A DNA stretch of 64,000 bases. Source: Hyphomicrobiales bacterium (GTDB taxonomy: Bacteria > Pseudomonadota > Alphaproteobacteria > Rhizobiales > Rhizobiaceae). Positions 42,489 to 51,122 of the stretch are shown in pieces (position 1 is the first letter of the stretch; each line of letters opens with the position of its first letter). Location of the stretch: assembly GCA_900472675.1 (NCBI GenBank), contig UCJA01000010.1, forward strand, positions 434,001 to 498,000, given 5' to 3'. A program made the position numbers and the translations under genes. Under the pieces are notes generated by a model. That model did not search any database. It was not told the origin of the DNA and saw nothing but the letters and a program-made list of their open reading frames with translations.

Positions 42489-44100
42489 TCATCTGCTCGA
42501 ACTACGCAATCTCTCGGTGGATTTCTTCACCGCGGCCGGCGTGGTGCATGCCGTCCGCAACGTCTCCTATCACCTCGACCGCGGCGAAACGCTGGCGATC
42601 CTGGGCGAAAGCGGCTCGGGAAAATCCGTCTCGTCGTCCGCGATCATGAACCTGATCGACATGCCGCCAGGGCGCATCAGTTCTGGCGAGATCCTGCTCG
42701 AGGGCCGGGATCTCCTGACCATGCCGGCTTCCGAAAGGCGGGAGGTCAACGGACGCAGGATCGCAATGATCTTCCAGGATCCGCTCAGCCACCTCAACCC
42801 CGTTTATACCGTCGGCTGGCAGATCCGGGAGGCGATGACGACGCATGGCATGGCAACCGCGGAAGCTGAGGCCGAAACCCTGCGACTGCTGGGACGCGTC
42901 GGCCTGCCGGATCCCGCCCATGCTATGGGTAAATACCCGCACGAGTTTTCCGGCGGCCAGCGGCAGCGCGTGATGATCGCCATGGCGCTAGCGCTTCGTC
43001 CGGACCTTTTGATCGCCGACGAGCCGACCACGGCGCTCGACGTGACGGTGCAGGCGGAGGTTCTCGGGCTCCTGAAAGAACTGCAGCGCGAGACGGGAAT
43101 GGCCGTGCTGATCATCACCCATGATCTCGGCGTCGTCGCGGAAATCGCCGATCGGGTCGTGGTCATGGAAAAGGGCGTACTGGTCGAATCCGGCACGGTG
43201 CGGGAGGTCTACAAGAGCCCAAGCCATCCCTATACCAAGAAGCTGATTGCGGCTGCGCCCGGCAAGGGCGAAATGCACCGCGAACCGGCCAAGGCCGAGC
43301 CGCTGCTCGTGGTGCGCGATGTGCGCAAGCGCTTCGGCGCCTTCGAAGCGCTGAAGGGCGTCTCCTTCGATCTTGCCGCCGGCGAGACGCTGGCGATTGT
43401 CGGCGAAAGCGGTTCGGGCAAGTCGACGCTGGCGCGCATGCTGCTGCGGCTCGACGAGCCGGATGCCGGTACCGCGCATTGGAAGGGCCGCGATCTCTTC
43501 CAGCTTTCGCCGGCCGAGCTCTACAAGCAGCGCCGCGAATTGCAGATGGTTTTCCAGGACCCGACGCAGTCGCTCAACCCGCGCATGACGGTCTATCAGC
43601 TGATCTCCGAGGCCTGGGCCATCCACCCAGACATCCTGCCCAAGGCAAAGTGGCGGCAAAGGGTTGCCGACCTGCTGGTGCAGGTGGGCCTGTCGGCGGA
43701 CCTGATGGGTCGCTACCCACACCAGTTTTCCGGTGGCCAGAGGCAGCGCATTGCCATCGCCCGGGCACTGGCGCTCGAGCCGCGGCTGATCGTGTGCGAC
43801 GAGGCCGTTTCGGCTCTCGATGTGTCGGTTCAGGCGCAGGTGATCGCGCTGCTCGACGGATTGAGGCGCGACATGGGTTTGTCCTTCATCTTCATTGCCC
43901 ACGACCTGCCGGTTGTGCGTGACTTTGCCGATTACGTCATGGTCATGCGGCAAGGCGAAGTGGTCGAGATGGGGCCGGTGCAGCAGATCTTCGAAGCCCC
44001 CCGCGAAGCCTATACGCGCGCCCTGTTTGCCGCCAGCCTCGATCCCGATCCGGACGTTCAGGCCGCCCACAGGGCCGCTCGCCTGGAGCGTGCCTCCTGA
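42481..44100 (+). CDS. fused dipeptide-type ABC ATPase (DppD-DppF)
   Basis: A 539-residue protein with two ABC modules that in many bacteria are separate DppD and DppF subunits. Module one: Walker A GESGSGKSVSSSAIMNLID, signature [17 protein letters not shown], Walker B LLIADEPTTALDVTVQ. Module two (from about residue 278): Walker A GESGSGKSTLARMLLRLD, signature FSGGQRQRIAIARALALE, Walker B LIVCDEAVSALDVSVQ. Module one ends with a SHPYTKKLIAAAP segment of the oligopeptide C-terminal domain. It drives the importer formed with the two preceding permeases. Confidence 0.93.
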   Translation: MADHLLELRNLSVDFFTAAGVVHAVRNVSYHLDRGETLAILGESGSGKSVSSSAIMNLIDMPPGRISSGEILLEGRDLLTMPASERREVNGRRIAMIFQDPLSHLNPVYTVGWQIREAMTTHGMATAEAEAETLRLLGRVGLPDPAHAMGKYPHEFSGGQRQRVMIAMALALRPDLLIADEPTTALDVTVQAEVLGLLKELQRETGMAVLIITHDLGVVAEIADRVVVMEKGVLVESGTVREVYKSPSHPYTKKLIAAAPGKGEMHREPAKAEPLLVVRDVRKRFGAFEALKGVSFDLAAGETLAIVGESGSGKSTLARMLLRLDEPDAGTAHWKGRDLFQLSPAELYKQRRELQMVFQDPTQSLNPRMTVYQLISEAWAIHPDILPKAKWRQRVADLLVQVGLSADLMGRYPHQFSGGQRQRIAIARALALEPRLIVCDEAVSALDVSVQAQVIALLDGLRRDMGLSFIFIAHDLPVVRDFADYVMVMRQGEVVEMGPVQQIFEAPREAYTRALFAASLDPDPDVQAAHRAARLERAS

Positions 44101-44131
44101 GGCTCCAACCAATTCAATGGGAGTTCCCACC

Positions 44132-45013
44132 ATGTCCAAATCTGCATTCGTCGCGCTCGTCACCTGTTTCAACGAGGACGAGACGATCAACTTCGAGGCG
44201 ACACGTGCCCAGGTCCGGCGTCAGGTGGCGGCGGGCAACAACATTATGTGCGCCGGCACCAACGGCGATTTCACCGCGCTGACCTATGAGGAAAAGATCC
44301 GCCTGACCGAAGAAGTGGTCGACGAAGTGGGCGGCAAGGCGAAAGTCATCGTCAACGCCGGCATGCCAGCCACCTTCGAGACTATCAAGCTTGCCCGCGA
44401 GTTCGATCGCATCGGGGTCGACGGCATTGCGGTGATCACCCCCTTCTTTATCGCCTGCACGCAGGATGGACTGGTCCGCCACTTCTCGGCGGTGGCCGAT
44501 GCGGTCAAGACGCCTGTCTATCTCTACGACATTCCAGCCCGCACCCAGAACCACATCGAGCCGGAGACGGCAGCCCGGCTTGCAAGCCATGGCAACATCG
44601 CCGGCATCAAGGATTCCGGCGGCGCCCAGCAGACGCTCGAAGCCTATCTGCAGGTGTCGAAGGAAAATCCCGGCTTCGAGGTCTATTCCGGACCGGACCA
44701 TCTGGTGCTCTGGGCGCTGCAGAACGGCGCTGCCGGTTGTATATCAGGCCTCGGCAACGCCATGCCGGACGTGCTGGCAGGCCTGATCAAGGCGTTCAAT
44801 GCGGGTGATATCGCCGAGGCCGAGCGTCAGCAGGAACGCTTCACCGCATTTCGCGTCGATCTCTACGCGCTGGGTTTCGCGCCGGCGATGGTCAAGCGGG
44901 CGCTCTACCTGCAGGATCCCTCGGTCGGCGCGAGCCGCCAGCCGGCACTCCTGCCGGATGCAGATCAGGACGAAAGCATCCGTGTCCTGTTGCGCAAACA
45001 CCAACTCGCCTGA
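44132..45013 (+). CDS. DapA/NanA-family lyase
   Basis: A 293-residue class I aldolase-fold protein. The pyruvate-binding loop reads AGTNGDFTALTYEEK, the catalytic Tyr is in YLYDIPARTQNHIE and the Schiff-base Lys in NIAGIKDSGGAQQT (about residue 161), all in register with dihydrodipicolinate synthase and N-acetylneuraminate lyase. It closes the importer operon. With a sialidase-fold protein nearby a sialic-acid-like nonulosonate or 2-keto-3-deoxy acid is a tempting substrate, but no NanK, NanE or deaminase genes are present. ATG 44132 follows GGGAG. True role unresolved. Confidence 0.82.
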   Translation: MSKSAFVALVTCFNEDETINFEATRAQVRRQVAAGNNIMCAGTNGDFTALTYEEKIRLTEEVVDEVGGKAKVIVNAGMPATFETIKLAREFDRIGVDGIAVITPFFIACTQDGLVRHFSAVADAVKTPVYLYDIPARTQNHIEPETAARLASHGNIAGIKDSGGAQQTLEAYLQVSKENPGFEVYSGPDHLVLWALQNGAAGCISGLGNAMPDVLAGLIKAFNAGDIAEAERQQERFTAFRVDLYALGFAPAMVKRALYLQDPSVGASRQPALLPDADQDESIRVLLRKHQLA

Positions 45014-45030
45014 TTCACGTCGGAAGCAAC

Positions 45031-45052
45031 CAGTCCGCCCTCAGGCGGACTG
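45031..45052. terminator. convergent terminator overlapping P450 stop codon
   Basis: CAGTCCGCC-CTCA-GGCGGACTG is a perfect 9-base stem. Its loop contains the P450 stop codon (45041-45043, minus strand), so the last P450 codons form one arm. It separates the lyase (+) from the P450 (-). No long U-tract. Confidence 0.6.
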
Positions 45053-46408
45053 CAGCCGGCGTTTGCCCACCATCGCGAGGTTCGGCCGTGGCCGCAGCGT
45101 CACCTTCATCACCGGCTTGGGTGGCTTGGCGTTTCGGTTGGAAAGCTTGAACGATTGCAGCAGCACGGCCAGCACGGCGACGGCTTCCATGAGCGCAAAG
45201 GCGTTGCCGATGCAGACACGCGGACCGGCGCCGAACGGCATATAGGCATAGCGGTGCCGCGCCCGCACATTCTCCGGGCTGAAGCGCTCCGGATCGAAGC
45301 GCTCCGGATCCGGCCAAAGCTCAGCCATGTGATGCACCGCATAGATCGGCACGAAGAAGACGGTACCGGCCGGGATCAGGCGTTCGCCGAGCGTAAACTC
45401 ACGTTCTGCGGTGCGGGTGATAATTGGCGCCGGCGGAAACAGGCGCATCGATTCCGAAAACACCTGCCGCGTATAGGTCAGTTGTGAAACATGCTCCGAC
45501 AGGACAGGCCCGCCACCGGTGACCGTGGCGATCTCCTGTACGACCCTGTCTTCGGCCTCCGGATGGCTCGCGAGCAGGTGGAGCGTCCAGGCGAGACCGA
45601 GCGCCGTCGTTTCATGCCCGGCGGTGATGAAAGTCATCAGGTTGTCGATGATTTCCTCGTCGGTCATGCGCCGCCCACCTTCCGGATCGGATGCGTTGAG
45701 CAGCATGGAGACCAGGTCGTTGCGTTCAACCTCGTCCCGCCGGCGCTGCGCAATGACGTCAGCAAGGCTTGCGCGCAGGAAGGTGACAGCGGCTCTTGCT
45801 TTCGAGCGGCCGGGGAAGGGCATCCAGTCCGGCGCGCCGACCATGCCGAATGCAAACGTCCATCCGCTGGGGTCGAGATAGTCGCTGATGCTGCGTTCGA
45901 CGCGCGCGACGTCGATGCCATGGCCACCCGACATCATGGTCTCGACGATGATATCGAATGTGGTGCGCATCATGTCATGGCCGACATCGAGCGGCCGGCC
46001 TTCCTGGCGCAGCCAGCGTGCCTTGGTTTCTTCGGCAGCGGCGATCATCGCCGGCTGCAGGTCAAGCAGCTTGTCGTGACGGAAAGCGGCGGCGACTGAC
46101 TGCCGCTGCCACTTCCAGTGCGCGCCGTCGGCAGTCAGCAGGCCCTGGCCGAGGGCGGGCCCAAGCATGCGGCGCACCTGGTCTCCCTTGCACAGGTGTT
46201 CAGCATTCTTGACGAGCGTTTCGTGGATGAGGACCGGGTCTGTCAGATAGACATTGAGCAGGCCCCTCTGCTTCGTGAAGACGATGGGCTGGCTGAACAC
46301 TTCCGGCGGAAGAGCATCGAGCGGGTTGCTGATCATCGCCCGCAGCGCTTTTGTTGTGGAGTGGCGGGTCAGGGGAAAGGCAGGCGCCTGCTGGGTCCTG
46401 GCATCCAT
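45041..46408 (-). CDS. cytochrome P450
   Basis: A 455-residue soluble P450. The I-helix motif is LMTFITAGHETTALGL, the K-helix ExxR is in FSESMRLFPPAP, the PERF motif is present as PDPERFDPERFSPE, and the haem loop is FGAGPRVCIGNAFALMEA with its Cys (about residue 400). It resembles rhizobial fatty-acid-type class P450s by the WTLHLLASHPEAEDR region. No signal or membrane anchor is evident. No redox partner is encoded nearby, so ferredoxin and reductase must come from elsewhere. ATG 46408 is chosen over an in-frame upstream start that lacks domain similarity. Monocistronic between two hairpins. Substrate unknown. Confidence 0.93.
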   Translation of the reverse strand: MDARTQQAPAFPLTRHSTTKALRAMISNPLDALPPEVFSQPIVFTKQRGLLNVYLTDPVLIHETLVKNAEHLCKGDQVRRMLGPALGQGLLTADGAHWKWQRQSVAAAFRHDKLLDLQPAMIAAAEETKARWLRQEGRPLDVGHDMMRTTFDIIVETMMSGGHGIDVARVERSISDYLDPSGWTFAFGMVGAPDWMPFPGRSKARAAVTFLRASLADVIAQRRRDEVERNDLVSMLLNASDPEGGRRMTDEEIIDNLMTFITAGHETTALGLAWTLHLLASHPEAEDRVVQEIATVTGGGPVLSEHVSQLTYTRQVFSESMRLFPPAPIITRTAEREFTLGERLIPAGTVFFVPIYAVHHMAELWPDPERFDPERFSPENVRARHRYAYMPFGAGPRVCIGNAFALMEAVAVLAVLLQSFKLSNRNAKPPKPVMKVTLRPRPNLAMVGKRRLQSA

Positions 46409-46453
46409 ATCCGTTCCTTCTCGGCAATTGAAATGCAATCGAGACACCATATA

Positions 46454-46475
46454 GGGACCGCCTTGCGGCGGTCCC
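46454..46475 (-). terminator. hairpin after L,D-transpeptidase gene
   Basis: GGGACCGCC-TTGC-GGCGGTCCC is a perfect 9-base stem between the transpeptidase stop and the P450 start, read leftwards. It is followed by TATATGG rather than a U-tract, so it is a moderate terminator. Confidence 0.6.
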
Positions 46476-46498
46476 AGAGGCGACGGAGATGAAACGGC

Positions 46499-47509
46499 TT
46501 AGTTCTTGAAGTCGGCCATGACGCCTGGCTTTACCATTTTGCCCAGTTCCTCGACGTCCCAGTTGGTCAGTCGAACGCAGCCGTGCGAGCCAGCCTTGTC
46601 GATGAGCGACGGCTCAGGCGTGCCGTGGATGCCATAGGTCGGTTCCGACAGGTCGATCCAGACAGTTCCAACGGGATTGTTCGGACCGCTCGGCAACGTC
46701 AGCTTCTGCTTGTTCTTGCCCTGCTGGAAATTGATCTTCGGATTGTACTCATACACCGGCTGGCGGGCGACGCCGTTCACCTTGTGGGTGCCCGAGGGTG
46801 ATGGATTGTCTTCGCTGCCGATCGTGGCGGGGTATACCGCAAGGATCGTACCGTCTTCAGCAAAGGCAAACACCTGGCCGGTCGACTTGCGCGCCTCGAT
46901 CCGCTTGACCTTGCCTTCGCGCGGCGCACCCGCATCTGCCACATTCACCGTATCACCGGGCTTGAATTGCGAACCGGGATTGAGCGCGTTCAAAAGGTCC
47001 GGATGCATATGGAAGCGTTCCGACAGCTTTTCGGCCATGCTGGTATAGCCCAGATGCTCCATCTTGGCCTGTTCGGCATAGTCCTTCGGGATGCTCTTAA
47101 CGAGGTCCTTGGCGTCCTCCTCGGTGATGGCATAGGTCTTCATCACCGGAACGTCGTTCTGGAGCCGGGAGACCACGTCAGGATCCGGCTTGCCGTCGAC
47201 GGGCAGCTTCTGCATCGCTTCGAAACCGGCGATAGCCTTGCTGACGTTCTCGCCATAAAGGCCGTCGATCACACCGGGTGACGCGCCGGCACGATCAAGC
47301 AGCACCTGCAGACGAACGATCGCCGGGTCAGGCTCCGGGGGAGCCTTTTCCGGCCGGTCCGGCGGCAGCTGGTCAATGGCAGCCGTGTTGATGAGGTCCG
47401 GCGTGATTTGCGGCTTTGGCTCTTGTGCAAGCGCAACGCTTGAAAGCGTGCCGACCAGCGTGGAAGAGACGGCGAATGTGACGGAGGCGAGGAGGATTAT
47501 GTGCTTCAT
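46499..47509 (-). CDS. L,D-transpeptidase with peptidoglycan-binding domain
   Basis: A 336-residue exported YkuD-domain protein. The signal peptide spans about residues 1-28 (LLASVTFAVSSTLVGTLSSV, cleavage near ALA|QEPKP). A PG_binding_1-like domain follows (about 63-118, IVRLQVLLDRAGASPGVIDG), then a LysM-like segment (about 165-200) and the catalytic domain (about 210-335) with HGTPEPSLIDKAGSHGCVRLTNWD, in which Cys is the nucleophile. It makes 3-3 cross-links in peptidoglycan or links lipoproteins, common in Rhizobiales where polar growth relies on such enzymes. Ribosome site AGGTGG. Single gene, downstream of and co-directional with xylG. Confidence 0.93.
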   Translation of the reverse strand: MKHIILLASVTFAVSSTLVGTLSSVALAQEPKPQITPDLINTAAIDQLPPDRPEKAPPEPDPAIVRLQVLLDRAGASPGVIDGLYGENVSKAIAGFEAMQKLPVDGKPDPDVVSRLQNDVPVMKTYAITEEDAKDLVKSIPKDYAEQAKMEHLGYTSMAEKLSERFHMHPDLLNALNPGSQFKPGDTVNVADAGAPREGKVKRIEARKSTGQVFAFAEDGTILAVYPATIGSEDNPSPSGTHKVNGVARQPVYEYNPKINFQQGKNKQKLTLPSGPNNPVGTVWIDLSEPTYGIHGTPEPSLIDKAGSHGCVRLTNWDVEELGKMVKPGVMADFKN

Positions 47510-47610
47510 AATCCACCTAAATCCTGAAACCCTACTTCAGTTCCATCGCATTTATCCGGTCCGGATGAGTTTGTCCGGAAGCATGCGAAAATCGCGCAGG
47601 GACCCCGTCG

Positions 47611-48396
47611 TCAGCTGACCTTCATGGCGCCCGGACCAGGGGTCGCACCGGGCGGAACCTTACCCAGAATGATCATGCCCAGCACCTCGTCCTTGGTGAC
47701 GTCCTGCGTGCGCGCATTGCCAACCACCTTGCCGTTCTTCATCACGAACACGCGGTCCGCAAGGTCGAAGACGTCGTGGATATCGTGGCTGATCAGGAAG
47801 ATGCCGATACCGTCCTGCTTCAACTGCTTGATCAGATCGCCGACCTGCGCGGTCTCCTGTGGCCCGAGTGCTGCCGTCGGTTCATCCATGATCAGGATGC
47901 GGGCATCGAACAGGATGGCACGGGCAATCGCGACCGACTGCCGCTGGCCGCCCGAGAGCGCCTTGACCGGTTCCTTGAAGCGCTTGAAATTGGGGTTGAG
48001 CCGGCCCATCACCTTGCGGGTGTTGGCTTCCATCGCCACGTCGTCGAGCGTTCCCCACTTGGTCTGCAGTTCGCGACCGAGATAGAGATTGGCGGCGGCA
48101 TCGACATTATCGGCCACGGCCAGTGTCTGGTAGATGGTTTCGATGCCGTATTTCTTGGCATCGCGGGGTGTGCGGATATCGGCGGCTGCGCCATTGATCA
48201 GAATATCGCCGCCGTCGCGGCGATAGGCGCCGGAAAGAACCTTGATCAGCGTCGATTTGCCCGCGCCGTTATGGCCAAGCAGGGCCACGACCTCACCCGG
48301 ATAGAGATCGACCGAGGCATTTTCAACTGCATGGATCCCGCCGAAGGAGATGGAAATATTCTTCATTTCCACGAGCGGATTGATGTTGTCCGTCAC
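47611..48396 (-). CDS. D-xylose-type ABC transporter ATP-binding protein
   Basis: A 261-residue single-module CUT2 ATPase. Walker [21 protein letters not shown], signature [17 protein letters not shown] and Walker [15 protein letters not shown] are clear. Unlike RbsA/XylG of enterobacteria it has one ABC domain, a form usual in rhizobia (FrcA-like). Start is GTG with CAGGAG nine bases upstream. It is the last gene of the xylF-xylH-ATPase operon. The symbol XylG fits function in context, but the one-domain form argues for caution in naming. Confidence 0.9.
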   Translation of the reverse strand: MTDNINPLVEMKNISISFGGIHAVENASVDLYPGEVVALLGHNGAGKSTLIKVLSGAYRRDGGDILINGAAADIRTPRDAKKYGIETIYQTLAVADNVDAAANLYLGRELQTKWGTLDDVAMEANTRKVMGRLNPNFKRFKEPVKALSGGQRQSVAIARAILFDARILIMDEPTAALGPQETAQVGDLIKQLKQDGIGIFLISHDIHDVFDLADRVFVMKNGKVVGNARTQDVTKDEVLGMIILGKVPPGATPGPGAMKVS

Positions 48397-48410
48397 GATG
48401 GGAACTCCTG

Positions 48411-49721
48411 TTATTTAGCGCGGGCGCGGTAGACGGTGTCGAGCCAGACGGCAACGACGAGCACGGCTCCGACCACGATGCGCTGGAACGGGGTATCGAT
48501 GCCCAGCAGCACCATGCCGGACTGAAGCGACTGCATGACGAGTGCGCCGAGCATCGCGCCAGCGATGGAGCCTATGCCGCCGGCAAGCGAGGTGCCGCCG
48601 ATCACTGCTGCGGCGATCGTATAGAGTTCGTCGAGCTCCCCTTGCGCATTGGTGGCGGCGTTGAGGCGGGCGGTGGAGATGGCGGCTGCAATGGCACACA
48701 GCACGCCCATCAATGCGAAGATCTTCACCGTAACCCAGCGGGTCTTGATGCCGGCGAGTTCAGCCGCCTCCGGATTGCCACCGATGGCAAAGACGTAGCG
48801 GCCGAAGCGCAGTCGGGTGGCGATGAAGGTCATCACGATGCCGGCAGCGATCGCGATCAGCACGGGCACGGCAATGCCCTGCGAGATCAGCAGCCCGCCT
48901 TCCGGCCATGCGATGTTGTTGGCGTCCGCATAGCGACGGGCGATGTTGACCGGCCAGAAGTAGTTGTTGGCGATCATGACAGCGCCGAGCACCACCACGC
49001 AGCCGAGGCCGACCAGCACATATTCCGCCCAGATCGGCCGGCGCGGAAAGTGGAAGCGCTTGCGCTGGTGCCGCGCATTGATGATAGCGACCGCGATGGC
49101 GATGCAGGCAATGATACCCACGACCCAGCTCCAGGTGGCGCCGATCGAGCCTTCGGTGCCGCCGCCCATGAGGCGGAAGTTCACGTCCATCGGGGCAACC
49201 GTCTGGCCGCTTGTGACGAACCAGGTGGCGCCACGCCAGATGAGCAGACCGCCGAGCGTGACGATAAACGAGGGGACGCCGAGGAAGGCGATGATCACAC
49301 CCTGGAGCGTGCCGATCAGGCCGCCGACCAGAAGCCCGCAGGCCAGTGCGATAATCCAGATGGCGGGGTGGTCGAAGCCCAAGAGCTCCGGCAGCATCCG
49401 CGCCTGCAGGACGCCCATCACCATGCCGGTGAACCCAAGTATGGAGCCGACCGAAAGGTCGATGTTGCGGGTGACGATGACCAGCACCATGCCTGTCGCC
49501 ATGACGGCAACCGAGGCTGTCTGAACCGACAGGTTCCACAGGTTCCGGGGCGTCAGGAAGAGGCCGCCGGTCAGAATGTGAAAGCCGATCCAGATGATCA
49601 GCAATGCGCCGACCATGCCCAGCATGCGGGTATCGATTTCGGTGGCGCGGAAGAAGCGGGTGACGGGGTTGCCCGTCTGGCTGGCTCCGCCGGTTGTCGT
49701 GGAATGCGCCGTATCGGCCAT
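48411..49721 (-). CDS. D-xylose-type ABC transporter permease (XylH type)
   Basis: A 436-residue permease, about 100 residues longer than RbsC-type permeases, as is usual for XylH. After a 25-residue soluble start there are about ten membrane segments; [21 protein letters not shown] and [20 protein letters not shown] are the family motifs. A long central insert around residues 180-270 contains the [17 protein letters not shown] loop. The gene lies 163 bases after xylF (with a hairpin in between) and 14 bases before the ATPase gene. Confidence 0.92.
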   Translation of the reverse strand: MADTAHSTTTGGASQTGNPVTRFFRATEIDTRMLGMVGALLIIWIGFHILTGGLFLTPRNLWNLSVQTASVAVMATGMVLVIVTRNIDLSVGSILGFTGMVMGVLQARMLPELLGFDHPAIWIIALACGLLVGGLIGTLQGVIIAFLGVPSFIVTLGGLLIWRGATWFVTSGQTVAPMDVNFRLMGGGTEGSIGATWSWVVGIIACIAIAVAIINARHQRKRFHFPRRPIWAEYVLVGLGCVVVLGAVMIANNYFWPVNIARRYADANNIAWPEGGLLISQGIAVPVLIAIAAGIVMTFIATRLRFGRYVFAIGGNPEAAELAGIKTRWVTVKIFALMGVLCAIAAAISTARLNAATNAQGELDELYTIAAAVIGGTSLAGGIGSIAGAMLGALVMQSLQSGMVLLGIDTPFQRIVVGAVLVVAVWLDTVYRARAK

Positions 49722-49834
49722 GTGTCGCCGTTCCCTACCGTTTAAGCGGGAGTATCGAGCTGCGCTTCATGTGCGCATGCCATCGCACTCCGCGGCCTGG
49801 CTCAGGGCGAGCCGTGGCCGTTCCTTCAGAAGGA

Positions 49835-49860
49835 CGGCGCCGCTTGAAAGCGCGGCGCCG
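49835..49860 (-). other. GC hairpin after xylF-type gene
   Basis: CGGCGCCGC-TTGAAAGC-GCGGCGCCG is a perfect 9-base stem 24 bases after the binding-protein stop, within the 163-base gap before the permease. No U-tract on the transcribed strand. It is the fifth binding-protein gene in the window with such an element. Confidence 0.6.
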
Positions 49861-49884
49861 CATGTACGTGGTGGAGACAACAGC

Positions 49885-50925
49885 CTACTTGCAGGCTGCC
49901 ACGCTGCCGGCCTTCACGCCCTGGCAGGCTTCAGCCTTGCTGATCCAACCGGCGTCGATGACCAGGTTGAGGTTGTCCTTGGTGATTGCCTGCGGCTTCA
50001 GGAAGACAGACTGCATCTTCTGCTTCTTCGGTCCGCCGTTGAACACCTGGACGCCCTTGATCTCGGTCATCTTCTTGCCCGAGGCGAGCGCGAGTGCGAT
50101 CTCGGCGGCACCCTTGCCGAGTTCGCGGCTGTCCTTCCAGACAGACACGGTCTGCGTGCCAAGAGCGACGCGGTTCAGCGCTGCCTTGTCCGCATCCTGA
50201 CCCGACACCGGCACGGAACCAGCAAGGCCCTGGGCGTCGAGAGCTGCGATCGCGCCGCCGGCAGTGCCGTCGTTCGAGGCAACCACGGCGTCAACCTTGT
50301 TGTTGTTCTTGGTCAGGAACTGCTCCATGTTCTTCTGAGCGTTCTCCGGCTTCCAGCCGTCCGTATAGGCTTCGCCGACATTCTTGATCTTGCCGGCGTC
50401 GACGGCTGCCTTCAGGACTTCCATCTGGCCCGCGAACAGGAAGTCTGCGTTCGGGTCAGACGAAGAGCCCTTGATGAAGACGTAATTGCCCTCCGGCTTG
50501 ACCTTGAAAACGCCCTGCGCCTGCAGGCGGCCCACTTCCTTGTTGTCGAAGGTGATGTAGAAGGCGTCCGGATTTTCGATGAGACGGTCATAGCCGACCA
50601 CCGGAATGCCTTCGGCCGTTGCCTTCTCGATGGCAGGAGCGATGGCGTCGCTATCCTGAGCAAGCACGATCAGGGCGGTCGCACCCTGCGAGATGAGCGA
50701 CTCCACGTCGGTCAACTGCTTGGAAGCAGACGACTGCGCGTCGGCGGAGATGTATTTCGCGCCGGCTGCAGTCAGTGCCTTCTTGATGGCAGCTTCGTCG
50801 GTCTTCCAGCGTTCTTCCTGGAAGTTCGACCAGGAAACGCCGACGACGACATCAGCCGCCATGGCTGCGGTCTGAATGGATACAAGGATGGCCGCGCCGG
50901 CCATCAGCCTTACGATCGATTTCAT
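49885..50925 (-). CDS. xylF: D-xylose-binding periplasmic protein
   Basis: A 346-residue periplasmic receptor. Signal peptide [20 protein letters not shown] with cleavage after [12 protein letters not shown]. The mature sequence [65 protein letters not shown] and [16 protein letters not shown] match XylF closely; the YDRLI and NDGTAGG segments are specific to this branch. The ATG at 50925 follows GGGAGG; an upstream ATG lacks support. Divergent from a ROK regulator with a perfect palindrome between them. Confidence 0.93.
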   Translation of the reverse strand: MKSIVRLMAGAAILVSIQTAAMAADVVVGVSWSNFQEERWKTDEAAIKKALTAAGAKYISADAQSSASKQLTDVESLISQGATALIVLAQDSDAIAPAIEKATAEGIPVVGYDRLIENPDAFYITFDNKEVGRLQAQGVFKVKPEGNYVFIKGSSSDPNADFLFAGQMEVLKAAVDAGKIKNVGEAYTDGWKPENAQKNMEQFLTKNNNKVDAVVASNDGTAGGAIAALDAQGLAGSVPVSGQDADKAALNRVALGTQTVSVWKDSRELGKGAAEIALALASGKKMTEIKGVQVFNGGPKKQKMQSVFLKPQAITKDNLNLVIDAGWISKAEACQGVKAGSVAACK

Positions 50926-51012
50926 TTTTGTCCTCCCAGTTGACGGCGAACGGGCCAAAAGCCTCTGCTCCCCCTTCCGCCAAAAACCTGCCAGCCAAAG
51001 CGCCTCCCGCTT

Positions 51013-51031
51013 TTTCTCGACAGTCGAGAAA
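51013..51031. promoter_or_regulatory. XylR-type operator, 19-base palindrome
   Basis: TTTCTCGACAGTCGAGAAA, two perfect 9-base arms around one central base, lies midway in the 197-base divergent gap between xylF and the ROK gene. It is by far the best symmetric element there and is inferred to bind the ROK repressor. Confidence 0.65.
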
Positions 51032-51122
51032 TTAAATGTCAGAGAACGGAGATACTGTCAATCGGCAGTCGAAATCCCTTTGCGAATAGTCTATCCAGAC
51101 GTGGAAGAGAGCGGCGGAAGCA

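Noticed and set aside
44132-45013. Classical N-acetylneuraminate lyase in a sialic acid pathway
   Set aside because: No nanK, nanE, nagA or nagB in the window; the family is broad, so only a general lyase call is supported.
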